Assembly (NCBI GenBank): GCA_003260075.1
Contig: QLIY01000186.1
Coordinates: 1-64,000 of the forward strand
Reading direction: 5' to 3'
From: Phallusia mammillata
Taxonomy: Eukaryota > Chordata > Ascidiacea > Phlebobranchia > Ascidiidae
DNA: 64,000 nucleotides
Of the stretch, positions 48,263 to 61,808 are shown one piece after another. Under the pieces are notes generated by a model, which was given only the letters and a program-made list of their open reading frames with translations, searched no databases and was not told the DNA's origin. The first letter of the stretch is position 1; every line of letters begins with the position of its first letter. Made by a program: the position numbers and the translations under genes.

Positions 48263-50066
48263 TATTGTTCCTTAGAACTGAAGCTAAACTTCAAACATGA
48301 TTTGTCTTGCCCCCCCCCCGGATTTGATGGAAAAACGAGTCGGATAAACTTTGGGTAGAAGAAAAAATAAATAAAAAATAAAAACATTTTGAGTAAAATC
48401 AATATGTGTCCCCCTCAGGGAAGGGGACCTATAATTATTCCTTAGAATTGAAACTAAACTTCAAACATGATTTGTCTGATGTAGAATTTAGCGACGAAAG
48501 GTCTTGAACGTAGATTTGGTAAATATGTTTAGCCGCACTAAGTCAAAAATCGGCGCATTGCGGCTTTAATGTAAACAAGAAACGCTTTTAATCGCGTATT
48601 TCAACGTGGCAAAATTGATCACACAACAAAGCATTTTAAAACGTGGATTTGAAAATCTCAGACACCAACCTCTGTAACTAAAGTTAAACACAAGATACAC
48701 CAGAGCTATATTGTGCTTTAACGGTGTCACGTGGGCATTTCCGAATTGAAACACACGGGGACAACCCAACTGCCATTGCCAAACACAAAACTGAGACGAA
48801 TAAGAAAACCAAACGAAATTTCCCGCTCACTAAAAAAGCCCCAGCCAAGATATGAATTACACCATCGCGACATTGCATACCCAAAGGCGTTAATCTATTG
48901 TGAGCGAACATCCCCCCCCCCCAGCCAAGATATGAATTACACCATCGCGACATTGCATACCCAAAGGCGGTAATCTAGAATTTTACGATTGTGAGCGAAC
49001 ACCGAACGGACGAACATGCTTGTGACGTCATATACGTGCATCGCGAACGATTTTGCAGCTCCCGAGGCGCAAATATTGATGGGTTCTCCCCACTTACTGC
49101 TGCTGTTGCGTCCGGTGTGATTGCCATCTGTTGTTGACCTCAAAGATCCATCAACGTAAGTAAACCACAGAAATTATTATTCACCGACTTTCTTCATTAA
49201 AAGAACAATTCGAAAAAGTGCTTGTGTATTGAATACATGCTATTGTAGACGATATAACGCTGTAAGTGTAAGGTTTCAAATAGTTTCGATTTGAATGCTT
49301 ATGCACAGTATATACCAGTGTGTACATCATACTTCAGTTATTTGACACATTGCAAATATGATGACAACAGCTATTGTTAAAATGTCTGCGTTATAATGTA
49401 TTCATTGCATGCAAGCACTTCGGCAGTTATTTTCCCCCCCCCCTGTTGTTGCGTCCGGTGTGATTGCCATCTGTTGCTGAGTTCAAACACGGACCAAGAA
49501 AAATAAACCAAAAAAAATATTGTTCACGGTCTTCTTCATCAAAAGAACAAGTCGAAAAAAGGCTTAAGTGTAATGAATACATGCTATTGCAGACAATTTA
49601 ACGCTGTAGGTGCCAAATAGTTTTGAATTTGCAATTATGATAGTGACAGCTATTGGTAAAAAGTCTGCAGTACAATGTATTGATTGCATTCAAGCACTTC
49701 GGCAGTTATTTTTTTGATTAAACCACTTTTCGAGTTCCATCTGTTCGCATCAAGTCAATCTCTACAAACTCTGCCAAAGACCAGCTTACGAAACGCGACT
49801 CTAAGAATGTTGAGAAATGCCAGTCTAACCCAGTAACCCTGTTTTTAGCGAAAATACAACTGTCAGCTGAATTGGCTGTCGAATTTCCCCCCCCCCTAAA
49901 CCACTTTTCAAGTTCCATCTGTTCGCAATAAGCCAATCTTCACAAACTCTTCCAAAGACCAGCTTTCGAAACGCGACACTATAAGAATGTTGAGAAATGC
50001 CGGTTTAACCCATTAACCCTGTTTTTAGCAAAACTGCAGCTGTCAGCTGAATTGGCTGTCGAGTTT
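48263..50066. repeat. Four haplotype pairs (runs 48310, 48912, 49434, 49887)
   Basis: 48263-48309 with 48433-48479; about 48840-48911 with 48923-48975; about 49103-49433 with 49444-49717; 49719-49886 with 49897-50066. No coding exon is identified in any of them. Confidence 0.6.
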
Positions 50067-53000
50067 AGATGCATAAGACCAATCAGTTGGGTACCTGCCT
50101 TGATACATCTTTCATAATTGGACGATACATAAAAAACGTCAAATTATTTCATGTTCTTGTAAAATTAACCCCATTTGTGGTGCATAGAAACGAAAGTTGA
50201 CGCAGATGACAAAATGTGCTTAAAAGTACAGTTTGTTGCAAGTCGGTAAAAGCAAAAACATCGAGTTATGCGTTGTTTATTAAAAATTGATGCTAAAACA
50301 ACGAAATCTGACAATCTGTTTTTGCCTCCGCGCAAACAGCAATGACTGAATCATAAACACTGTAAATAAACTCGCGGCCTCAAGCTGCTCGACAATTCTT
50401 AAACGGCAAGCTGTAGCCCTCTATGGCCTTCTGTGTGATATTGTCAATCCGATGCCACATACAAACACCAAAAGATTAAACCTTCCAAGACCAGCGATGT
50501 TTACAGCTGCTACGCTTTTATAGAATGCTTTGCGCCAGTCCAAATAGCAAGTAAACTAGCAAACGAACGACCACGAGCTGCTGAGTACATTGACCTGCTG
50601 TTGATTTTAATCGCATCGTCTCTACGTCGAAAGGCTTTCACCTAATTTGCATGAGGCCACGGTTTTTCGCAGTTTGGTTTTAACAGGCCATCGCACATCG
50701 AGCGCCGTGCCGCAAGACGGAAAACACACAATCGGTTGGACGGCCGATGCAGCTTACCGGGTTCCTAGGCTTTTGCGAAACTGGTCCGCTCGATACAGCC
50801 CATGTTTCCACGCACACAGTTACAGCAAGCACGAAATGGAATTGAAAAAAAAACATGGCTCCTTGAAATCAATAGGGGAGAAGTGCAATGGCTAAGAATA
50901 GAATAGATTCGAACGTATTTTCAGCACGAATACGCTTTAAAACGTTTTTTTTTTCAACAAATTAAATACTGTTAACCAACATACTTTTTTCTATGAACTT
51001 GCGACTATACATTCCATCACACAAACAGGAATATTAAAGACAAACAGACCCATCTATTAAACCCCGCTAAGAGAACACCAAATATTTAACAACAGCCAAT
51101 ATACACAATGAATCTTAGATTGTCTTTTGCACTTTTTCCCATTGTTGTGTAAATGCGCCTAAATTTGGGCATGTTTGCAATTTTCAATGTCAACAAAACT
51201 TTTTGAGATTTTTAAGTTTTAACTTTGAAGCTTGGAATTCATCAAAACGCTGAACTATTCCCCAAAAGCACCGATCGTGTTTCACATTTTTTTAAATCGT
51301 GGTGAAATTCCGTTGAACGCACACCAAGGGCAGTAACGTTTATCAAAAAGCTAACACGTTCGGCGGACTAAAGCTAAAACGTATAAATCCTGTCCAGGGC
51401 CAAATAAACTAAATTTAGAAACTATATTTTACGTCTACTTTAATTGTAAAATTATAACGCAGTACCAACACTTACAATCAACCAGAGTGGTAAACGGATC
51501 TGAACCTGGAGTTCAAACCCGACAGTACAAACAATTACTGACACAGAGTGTAAAGTCAGGCCCGAATCAAGCCCGTTTTTCTTTTAAGAAACCGAAGCCC
51601 GAACCTGGTCCGTCTTACAACTTTGCGATCAACACAAAACTCTCTCAACGGTCATCAATAATACTCCGAACAAATCAGCAAACATTGATAACATTTTGTA
51701 AGGCTAACATGTAAATAGGCCTACATACACCACTGGAAACACAACCCATATATTCAATGACCAGTCTACGTATGGTCCAATGAACTCATTGAACCGATCC
51801 AATGATGAAACAACAACAACAAATAAACCCGAAAAAAATGATAAATCCAGACCGCAACCTTTTTGAGAGGGGTAGCTATAAAATAAAAACGGCAAAATCA
51901 ATTTAAATCAAATCATTGTATCAAATGGCATTTTCATTTCTGGCTTGCAAACGCAATGCTAACAATGCGTTCAAAACCGAATTATTTAGTGTTCTGCAAA
52001 GGGATAGGCCTTTACCGCAGAGAAATTTCAGCATATAATATCCTGACCGTTGTAAGGGCGGGGCATGGGCGTGACCGAGCAGTTGTAAACTGCACGAAGT
52101 GTTCGTGGATTTGTGTGGCAAAATGTCGGGCATGGGAATTAGGCATAACATGGGAATTAGGCATAGATGTTAGAACATGTCCAAAGAAAATTATGTTTCA
52201 AAGCTTTCAAGATCCTACAACGCGACACAAACCTTAAACCACGGACCACTGCCCGAAAACCGTTCGATTAAAATCTGAATGCTTTCAGCTCCCAGCGGGT
52301 CCGAGACAGACCGCACAATGCCGCAATTCAATACAACAATGGAGGCCTCGAAAATCCGGGCGAGCATTTGATGAAACCAGCAGACGACAAGGGGAGGATT
52401 GCAAATGTCACAGTAGGCAGATACGGCGTCTGTCGTCCAAAAGACGTACCACAGCCGGCAAGCCCCAACCGAGGGCGAGTTTGTCCTTTTAACGTCTCAT
52501 TCGGACTTGAACTCGTAAAACGCACGACCTCCCGCAGTGTCACGTGACCAACCAACCGCTGTGTCTTGCCGAGGGCTGGCAACCGAAAGAATGCGGTTAC
52601 CTTGCAGCGGCGGCGGTTTCTCAATTGTTTGGCGACTGCGGCGCGGTTATTGTGCCACAATTGTCTTGTTTGTGCTAAAAGCGAGTCACAAGACGTTTTT
52701 TACACTTCACTAATATACAAGTCAAAAACCGGTCACGGTCTGAAGCAGAATGATTGCTCGTGAACGAGGCTTTACAGTTCCGCGACGGGCATTCCTATGG
52801 GAGTTTTTCAAGTATATTGCTTCAATAACAAAATCCCATCAAACAAACGCTTGAATCACAAAGCTCGAAAGTACGAGGTCTGAGGCAAATCCTAGTTATT
52901 AAGTCGCTTCGGCCGACTGCGCTGGTATTATTTGTCACAAGGCGTTTTATCAAATTACATGCCTTGGCGTGTACAAGCAGTTCTGCCAGCAGCACGACCA

Positions 53001-54897
53001 CCATCCAGCCATTCTCTCTGAGACTGTTGTTCAATGTTCCGCTCCTAACCGCGGGGTGCTTAACTAATTGCACACGAAAAGCCACTTATGCTTGGGAATT
53101 GTTGCCTCAGCTTCTGTTTGCGTTCAGCTTGGTATGACTATACTATACCACAGTACAGAAGAACCGTATGGATATATTGGTGAAGTGGTTCAACTTGTAA
53201 GTTCTACACTCTATAGCAAGGTCTTCAACATTTTGACCCAACAAAAATATAAAAGAAATGACTTTGAAAAACTCAACTTAACTCAACTTGTCGAAACTTG
53301 TTTCATGCTTAAAGTTTCTAACAAGACCTGCACTATAGCAATACAGTACGGGTCGATGGTTTACGTATTGCATTTCTGCCTGCCTCTACATGTACAACCT
53401 ATACAATGTAAAGATCTTACACTTATCGACTGTGTGACAATATGTTTCAGCCTGACTTTTACAAAACAAAACCTTACAAGCAGCAAACAGTTTTTCTGGT
53501 TACATTCAGATACGTTCGCCTGTACTAAACCGTTGTTTGCGAGACCGTTTTACAACAGGGCTTGTTCTTACTAGCTGGCTGTTTTCTACATGACTCTCTC
53601 GTCGTTTTCCAGGCGGCCGTCTGTCATCTATCAAAACAGGTCTGGCGTCTAAGTACACGGTGACGGGCAGCGACTTGAGCTAGACGACACGCAGCGTTCA
53701 GCTCACTGGCACCTTCATATACCTTGCGACGCCTTCTCGCACACTAAAAAGACATCGCACCGTTGCCCAAGTGTCAAATCCCAAAGTGGCGCGACGACCC
53801 AGCGATCCCGAAGCCCCGGCGCGACTGACGCGCGAAGAAAGATAAACGCTATCCCGTGGCCCGCGGCAAGCAGAAGCGCTTATTTATCGCCCGTCGCATC
53901 GTCAAAGTAAACGAGCTTCAAATTTGCGCGACGACCTGCGACGCCGAGCGCTCGGTCACGGTTTTGTCCCGATGCTGTTGTGGTAAAAAGATGGACTATG
54001 TATTTTTTTAGTCTTCTTTGCACTTTGCACTTGTGCATAGGGTAGCTGATAATATATTTTGTAGCTCTAGAGCGCAGGTCCGAGGCAAACCCATCCAAAA
54101 ACAAACCAATTGTTTGTCATACGTTTTATTTCACAAATTTCGAATTAAACTAGGTCTACTAGTCATCGTTGCAAAAAAGTTTATTGAGGCCGTTTAAAAA
54201 TGACAAGCCTCGTTACCACCATTCGTCAAACTTAATTTACAGCGCTATCAAACCTTCGCTAAGTTCAAGTCTGTCAACCATACTAGTCTGAGGGTAACGA
54301 GTTTTCTTTCGACCGAATGACTTGCAGATGATTCTTTGATACGACAAGTTCGACTGAAGACAGGAATGACCAATCAAACACAATCAACTCAATAAACATC
54401 TTAATCAGTTGTTTGCACAATGTTATGTTTAATCAACACGCTCAGAAAACAAAGATTTCATAAGCATGACAAAGAAACTACGAGTAAACTTTACAGTAGT
54501 TAATTTTTATTTTGTGTTGGTTGATTTGTACCATTTCTTAGAAACCTAATCAACCGTATGCTCGATGCCAAACACAAGAAATTAAATCTGAATCAAGCTC
54601 AAATGCAAATATTCCACAGTGAAATGAAACAAGTCGGATGGTTATACTTTGCGAATCTAGCCAAAAAATGTCCAATTATATATTATTAGTTACGTACTGC
54701 ACTGAACCTGGTTTTCTGCTGACAACAGACACAAGAAAAAAATCATTTCCGATATCTTTTACAATTGACTTGAATTGAATAGGAGATGAGATGATGACAA
54801 AATTTTACCCAATTGCGCCAGTCCGATCGATGGAAGGCTCTTAGGACCGCCTGCTTTGCGAGACACTATACAAAATTTGCCAATGTTCAGCTCTTTT

Positions 54898-54960
54898 GAC
54901 CGTGCTGAAATGAAGGCTTTGGCTCATACTGTTGCCAAAGCCCTTGTCAGTGTCATCATG
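54898..54960 (+). ncRNA. Hairpin candidate upstream of SIVA
   Basis: aaggctttggc (54913-54923) pairs with gccaaagccctt (54934-54945, one bulge) around a 10-base loop. Outside it, ctga/tcag and tgac/gtca extend the stem with small internal loops. It has the size of a microRNA precursor but matches no microRNA I know. Confidence 0.25.
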
Positions 54961-55362
54961 ACAGCTGCCGAACTTGAATACCATAAGTGTTCGCAAAATA
55001 ACACTTGTTATTCAGTTGGATCGTAGCGAGGATACAAATTTGTTAAATGTTATGGTGGTTATTTCTTTGTCTAAGCACTTTTTTGAATTTTATTATAAAT
55101 TGTTTAAACACTACAAATAATATACAAGAATACAACTATTATGTTTGCAAATTGTAAACAAAAAATCTTTGTGGAAAATAAGTAAACAGGACTTACATGG
55201 GCTACGTCAAAGAATGATAGTGTCAGAGATTGTTTTTACGCGACCAAAACGTAAAAAAGTTCCTAAAGAGTGCAGCAAGATTTGGAATTTTGAAAATCGG
55301 CGTATTGTGCAGTTCATAGAGCAGTACTTTTTTGTTTTCAATAGTTTAAACAAAACTCAGAG

Positions 55363-56968
55363 ATGACGAAAAGGCAAAATCCTTGGAGTGAAGACACGCC
55401 AATGCAAATGAAAACACACATCAGTACAAAAGAAGTTGCTAATGGAATTGATGGAGCAAGTTACAAAGATGCTATTCTAGGTTGGTTCTTGTGGTTGTGA
55501 ACTTATGCACATAAACGTATCAATTTGATTCAAAACTAAGCAGGTGCCAAATCGTTTGTGCAATATGTGTCAATTTTCAATTTTATCTTGGTCTTTGTAC
55601 AGGGGAATACAGCAGGCCTTGTTTTTGTATTTAGATAAGGTTTTCTTCTTTTTCTCTTGTACATGTAGACGAACTTCTAGGTTATAACTAAATTGCAATT
55701 GATTTTGTTTGTAATATATTGACAAAATGATTTTTAATTTTGGTAAAGAATGCATACTGTGATCGGTATAATTTGATAAGACTTACAAAACCGGAATGCT
55801 TTATTTTTCTAGATCACACACGACAGCTTTTGTTGAATGGAGCCAAGCAGTTTTACTCCAAAATTGAACAAGATGAACAAAATGTTCTAAACAATAATGA
55901 TGATAATATTGAATCATGTGAAAAACACCAACAAAAAAGTATTATTGAGTTTTTCAGCAAAGGAAATAAACCACATAACCAGAAGCAAATTCATCCTAAA
56001 ACAGGTAAAAACGTACATAACTTGCAGACAGTACACACTGTTTCTACCTATAAGATCTCATCAGTGCAACTAGTGACAAGATAGAGGCAATATTGGCTAT
56101 AGTAGTCATAAGACCTTATTTGTCAAAACAGTGTCTGCAGCTCACTTATCATTTATTGGCTTGTGGTAAAGTTGTACAAGTTTGAATGACATTTTTGTGA
56201 TTGCTTTCTTTACCCTTTTGTGCAGTTCAACTACCCAATGCATGCAGTCATCTATCTCCAACATCCAATTGTGAATTTTGCCTGAATAGCATTTGCCAAA
56301 GTTGTGGCAGAACATGCGCCAGTTGTGACAAACAGTATTGTTCAAATTGTTCCATTCTCAGGTATGATTCTGACAAGATCCCAATTTGCAAATTTTTCTA
56401 ATAAAAATATGTCTTGTTTATTTTTCTTGTAAAAATGTATTCTTAAATAGCACACTGGTTAACACTGATCAAACTGCATCACAAACTATATGAAAACTAA
56501 ATTATCATTGCAATTAAACCTATTTGCTTCCTTACTGCAGTGGTTCTCAAACTGTGATATACATACCACTAGTGGCATGTCAGGGCTTTACTGGTATGCG
56601 ATTATCTTTCTGCTATATATATATACTTAATTTAAGCCACATCAAGAATTGCTGCGCAACTGACCCAACTGATCAGTCCTGGTTTTGGCAGAACCTGTGT
56701 TGTATACGTTTTTTAAGGAATTGCTAACATGCTGGTTTTATAAGTAAGCTCCAGTAGTCAAAAATAACTGTTGATCTACCCTTTAAACAAGATTTAGGTG
56801 GTATGCAGCAATGGAAAAAGTCGCCACAACAATCAGTATAAGTTTGAGAACCACTGCCCTAGTTTGAAACTCTTTTTGACAACTAGCAAAATTATGCAAC
56901 TAAATTCCTTTTTTTGCAGCTATGAAGGCTCAACAGAAAGTGCTTTGTGTTTTTCCTGCAAAACATGA
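55363..56968 (+). CDS. SIVA1: SIVA-family apoptosis regulator / PCNA-binding protein
   Basis: Exons 55363-55480, 55813-56004, 56226-56361 and 56920-56968 (TGA) give 164 residues, against 175 for human SIVA1. The N-terminus MTKRQNPWSEDTPMQMK and the segment DHTRQLLLNGAKQF match the SIVA N-terminal region. The C-terminus is Cys-rich, with CEFC, CQSC, CASC and CSNC pairs (residues 119-145) and a final CFSC (159-162), as in the SIVA zinc-binding end. Residues 80-87 (QKSIIEFF) form a textbook PIP box. In mammals SIVA1 acts in CD27/GITR death signalling and binds PCNA and RAD18. For this animal the role is inferred from homology. A MITE occupies the last intron. RPS27A follows on the same strand. 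Confidence 0.85.
56538..56856. mobile_element. hAT MITE in last intron of SIVA
   Basis: 319 bp bounded by CAGTGGTTCTCAAAC and GTTTGAGAACCACTG, the same end type as 22873-23190. It is fully intronic between SIVA exons 3 and 4. The target duplication is not clear. Confidence 0.7.
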
Positions 56969-56987
56969 GTGGGTTTGAAAAAAAAAC

Positions 56988-57712
56988 TGCCTTCCTTTTT
57001 GATTTTTTCTATCATGTCAATCAGTTTTGAGTTTTTGTACTTTTTGTTTGATAAAATATATTTGCATTTTGTAAACGTTAGTTTATTGTTGTCTGTCAGT
57101 TTAACGAAGTTTGGCGATCACAGGAAACACCAGGACAAAGGGAGCATTACATATTTTACCTCCCAACCACATACACTGCTATACCGCTGTGAACCTTCAC
57201 GTTTTTAGTTTGGGAATTGTATTACATTATCGGAGACAGTTATCTTTAAACCAGGGTTATTACATTTTAAAAGATTTTAGTTCAATATTCCACCCGAAAT
57301 GTGTGCTTATTAAAAGTAGAAGGTCCATAATGGGTTTTTACTCATTTTTCCCCCCCCCCAAACTGCCTTCCTTTTTGATTTTTTCTATCATGTCAATCAT
57401 TTTTGAGTTTTTGTACTTTTTGCTTGATAAAATATATTTGCATTTTGTAAACATTGTTAGTTTATTGTTGTCTGTCAGTTGTCACTAAGTTTGTCGATCA
57501 CAGGAAACACCAGGACAATGGGGGCATTACATATTTTACCTCCCAATCACATACACTGCTATACCGCTGTGAACCTTCACGTTTTTAGTTTGGGAATTGT
57601 ATTACATTATCGGAGACAGTTATCTTTAAACCAGGGTCATTACATTTTAAAAGATTTTAGTAAATATTCCACCCGAAATGTGTGCTTATTAAAAATAGAA
57701 GGTCCATAATGG
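56988..57712. repeat. Haplotype pair around run 57350-57359, 3' of SIVA
   Basis: 56988-57349 and 57360-57712 are close copies beginning actgccttcctttttgat, just after the SIVA stop. This is the 3' UTR or flank. Confidence 0.7.
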
Positions 57713-58154
57713 GTTATTAGTTATTACTTTAACTCATTTTACTGGCTCTGTTCAAACAAAGGTTAAGAGCAACTGCTCTGATCAGTCCCCAAATTTAGAA
57801 GTGATTTGGGATCATACAATCTTTATACGATTACCGTAGTAAGTATAATATAAAATATATTTCTAGCATATTTCTGTCTACTAGAAAAGGATAACATTTA
57901 AAAGCTCTTTTAACAAGAAACGCATTCCATCTTTCAATTCTTACATAGTATACCACCCGATCCGTCAATCGAGGACTTCCAGACGGATCGGGTGAGTATA
58001 CCGGTAACAATTTGCCCACATCTGTTGCGTACGTTGATAACTGTGCCCAACAGAATGTATGTCGACGTATAATCTGTACATGCAAACAAGTTTTGAAACC
58101 TAAATAAACAAGTTGGAGTGTAGAAATAATATCGATATAAAATTATAATGTAAG

Positions 58155-58219
<65 letters not shown>
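58155..58219. other. 65-C run, probable assembly gap upstream of RPS27A
   Basis: About 290 bases before the proposed RPS27A start, so part of its promoter may be missing from the sequence. Confidence 0.75.
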
Positions 58220-58220
<1 letters not shown>

Positions 58221-58506
58221 CCGCACAAACGGCAGGTAAAAAACAATATAAACCGCGGCTTACAATCGAGTAAATACGGTATACGAGAGGCATTTTTATT
58301 TCCACGTGTAGAAAGAACTCGTAAGTAACAACGAAAAGATTGTTTGATTGGATTGTTCGCAAAAATTACCATCAATCGACACAAATTTAACCATAAGATG
58401 TAACAGTATAGAAATCTTATTAGAAAATTCTTTTTTCGCGCAAACAAAACGCCTGAACCGTTGTGAGCCCAGGAGCAACGACAAAAAAATTTCACACGAG
58501 GCAAGT

Positions 58507-58529
58507 CTTTTCGATCATTGTCGGTGGAG
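58507..58529 (+). promoter_or_regulatory. RPS27A: Probable 5' TOP start and non-coding exon 1 of RPS27A
   Basis: A pyrimidine tract CTTTTC at 58507-58512 starts a short stretch that ends at a strong donor, GGAG|GTAGGT (58530). The next acceptor (ttttacag, 58755-58762) lies 9 bases before the ATG. A TOP start with a tiny non-coding first exon is typical of ribosomal protein genes. The start site itself is inferred. Confidence 0.5.
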
Positions 58530-58771
58530 GTAGGTCGTGTTTTTTTGGGGGGTCGAAATTTTTGAATTTTTTTATTTTTTTAAGTTTTAAAAAGTTCCAC
58601 TTTTGTTGCAAACTGTAAATTCGCCTTATCCAACGAAGTTTATTGTAAATAATACTATGCGAGACCTGCTCTTTGCAGTTATAAGCTTCAAAGATTTGTT
58701 GAGTGGTTTCTGTTACATGACATGTCTAGGTTTTCACAAACTGAGGATGATATGTTTTACAGAAAACCACA

Positions 58772-60471
<1,700 letters not shown>

Positions 60472-60496
60472 ATTGCAAGCACTTGGATGTTTTCAA

Positions 60497-60502
60497 AATA
60501 AA
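60497..60502 (+). terminator. RPS27A: Poly(A) signal of RPS27A
   Basis: AATAAA lies 26 bases after the TAA stop, a normal distance for a short ribosomal-protein 3' UTR. Confidence 0.7.
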
Positions 60503-60585
60503 ATGTTCACCAAAAGTTTTGTTGTACTGGATTTGTTGAGATGCAAGCTACTGACTTTTGTAATTTCTGTCAATAACTTTTTTGT

Positions 60586-60660
60586 GCTCAAGCGATGATG
60601 AAAACTTATCACTCGCCGTTCTGAAACGCAATGTGTGGATTAGTGTTTCTGAGCTTGATG
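60586..60660 (+). ncRNA. Second box C/D snoRNA with the same guide, 3' of RPS27A
   Basis: Box C is ATGATGA (60595-60601), D' is CTGA (60621-60624) and D is CTGA (60649-60652). The terminal stem is good (ctcaagc with gcttgatg). The guide tcactcgccgtt pairs with 28S AACGGCGAGTGA over 12 bases. It is clearly a paralogue of the intronic snoRNA but lies about 85 bases beyond the poly(A) signal. It therefore needs its own promoter, read-through transcription, or an unseen longer transcript. Confidence 0.65.
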
Positions 60661-61098
60661 CACGAGAATAAAATATTTTTGATTAAACGTTATTGTTTTA
60701 ATGACATTATCAGAGAGGTAGACTAGCCCCTTCTCAGTGAAAAAGGGTGATGGCTCGACCTTGTCGCTGATATAGTGAAAACAGGACTGGCTGTTAAACA
60801 AAAATTTCGGAGCTTGATTTTGAATGCGAGTGCGAAGGACAGTAGTATTTTCTACGATGGGCTCTTGCAGCGACAATGTGTAATTTTCAAAAGCAAATTT
60901 TAATGTCGAATCATCGGCCCAGAAGAGACTGCAATTTTGTAGCAAACTTTAATATCAAAGCAAGTGTTGAGTTAATCTCATGTGCGAGTTTCAGTATTAG
61001 GCGTACAGTGCGTGTTTGCTTCCTTTTGCATAGCGGTCAGTCCCGTAAGCACAAAATATTAAGCAATGACGTCATCAACCTTTAAAGTCCTTATTTGG

Positions 61099-61369
61099 TA
61101 CAGTGACATTGTAATGAAATCATGCCATAAACATCTTTTCAGGCGATGTCAGCATTTTTTGCCAGTGGTAACGATTTGAAAGTGGCCGTTTCATCAACAT
61201 TATGCCCCCCCCCCGACATTGTAATGAAATCATGCCATAAACATCTTTTCAGGCGATGTCAGTATTTTTTGCAAGTGGTAACGATTTAAAAGTGGCCGTT
61301 TCATCAACATTATGCCCACCAGTAGCCTACAGTGGTGTGATACGCTCTGGTGAACCCCCCCCCCCCCCC
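61099..61369. repeat. Haplotype pair (run 61205-61214) and a second gap 61355-61369
   Basis: 61099-61204 and 61215-61320 are near copies. No coding exon is recognised between RPS27A and CDIPT (60,660-61,725). Confidence 0.65.
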
Positions 61370-61724
61370 ATTGTGTTGGATGCAATTTATGCTTTCTGAT
61401 TAAAGTGGCGGTTTCCATGCATCGTTTAAAACGATTCTTGTACCCGAATGATCTGTGGTCCGAAAATCAGTTACCCGAAAAACAATTAGGCTGACAAATC
61501 TAGCTTTTAATGTAACGAGTCAACAATACACGACCAGTGCACACTGCTGCAAAACAAACTGTATTTACAAACAAATAGGAATTCAATAGAAACTAATACA
61601 ATATTCGTGGCCCGAGTTTTTGCGAAACCTAATCTCACAGGGCATATTTTCAAATTTAAACCACACGGTGCCTTTATTGCTAAATAAAAATGTATATTAT
61701 CCAAAGTCGTAAATTATTCCATTG

Positions 61725-61725
<1 letters not shown>

Positions 61726-61806
<81 letters not shown>
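61726..61806. other. 81-C run, probable assembly gap at the CDIPT stop codon
   Basis: Ends one base before the CDIPT TGA (reverse strand). The 3' UTR and poly(A) site of CDIPT cannot be seen. Confidence 0.75.

Positions 61807-61808
<2 letters not shown>

Larger units (their letters stand above)
46520..54860. other. Gene-poor stretch, no gene recognised
   Basis: Contains the haplotype pairs listed separately and GC-richer patches (about 52.0-53.0 and 53.6-54.0 kb). A possible splice donor follows a stretch at 49052-49156 (cag acceptor, AAC|GTAAGT), but no frame crosses it convincingly. Confidence 0.45.

Noticed and set aside
53068-53574. 168-codon plus-strand open frame
   Set aside because: Composition is mixed, with no recognisable domain or helix pattern and no second copy to test for selection. 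I could not support a gene.
60640-60945. 101-codon minus-strand frame between RPS27A and CDIPT
   Set aside because: It starts inside or beside the second snoRNA and shows no family resemblance or poly(A) signal. Possibly a relic, but unsupported.
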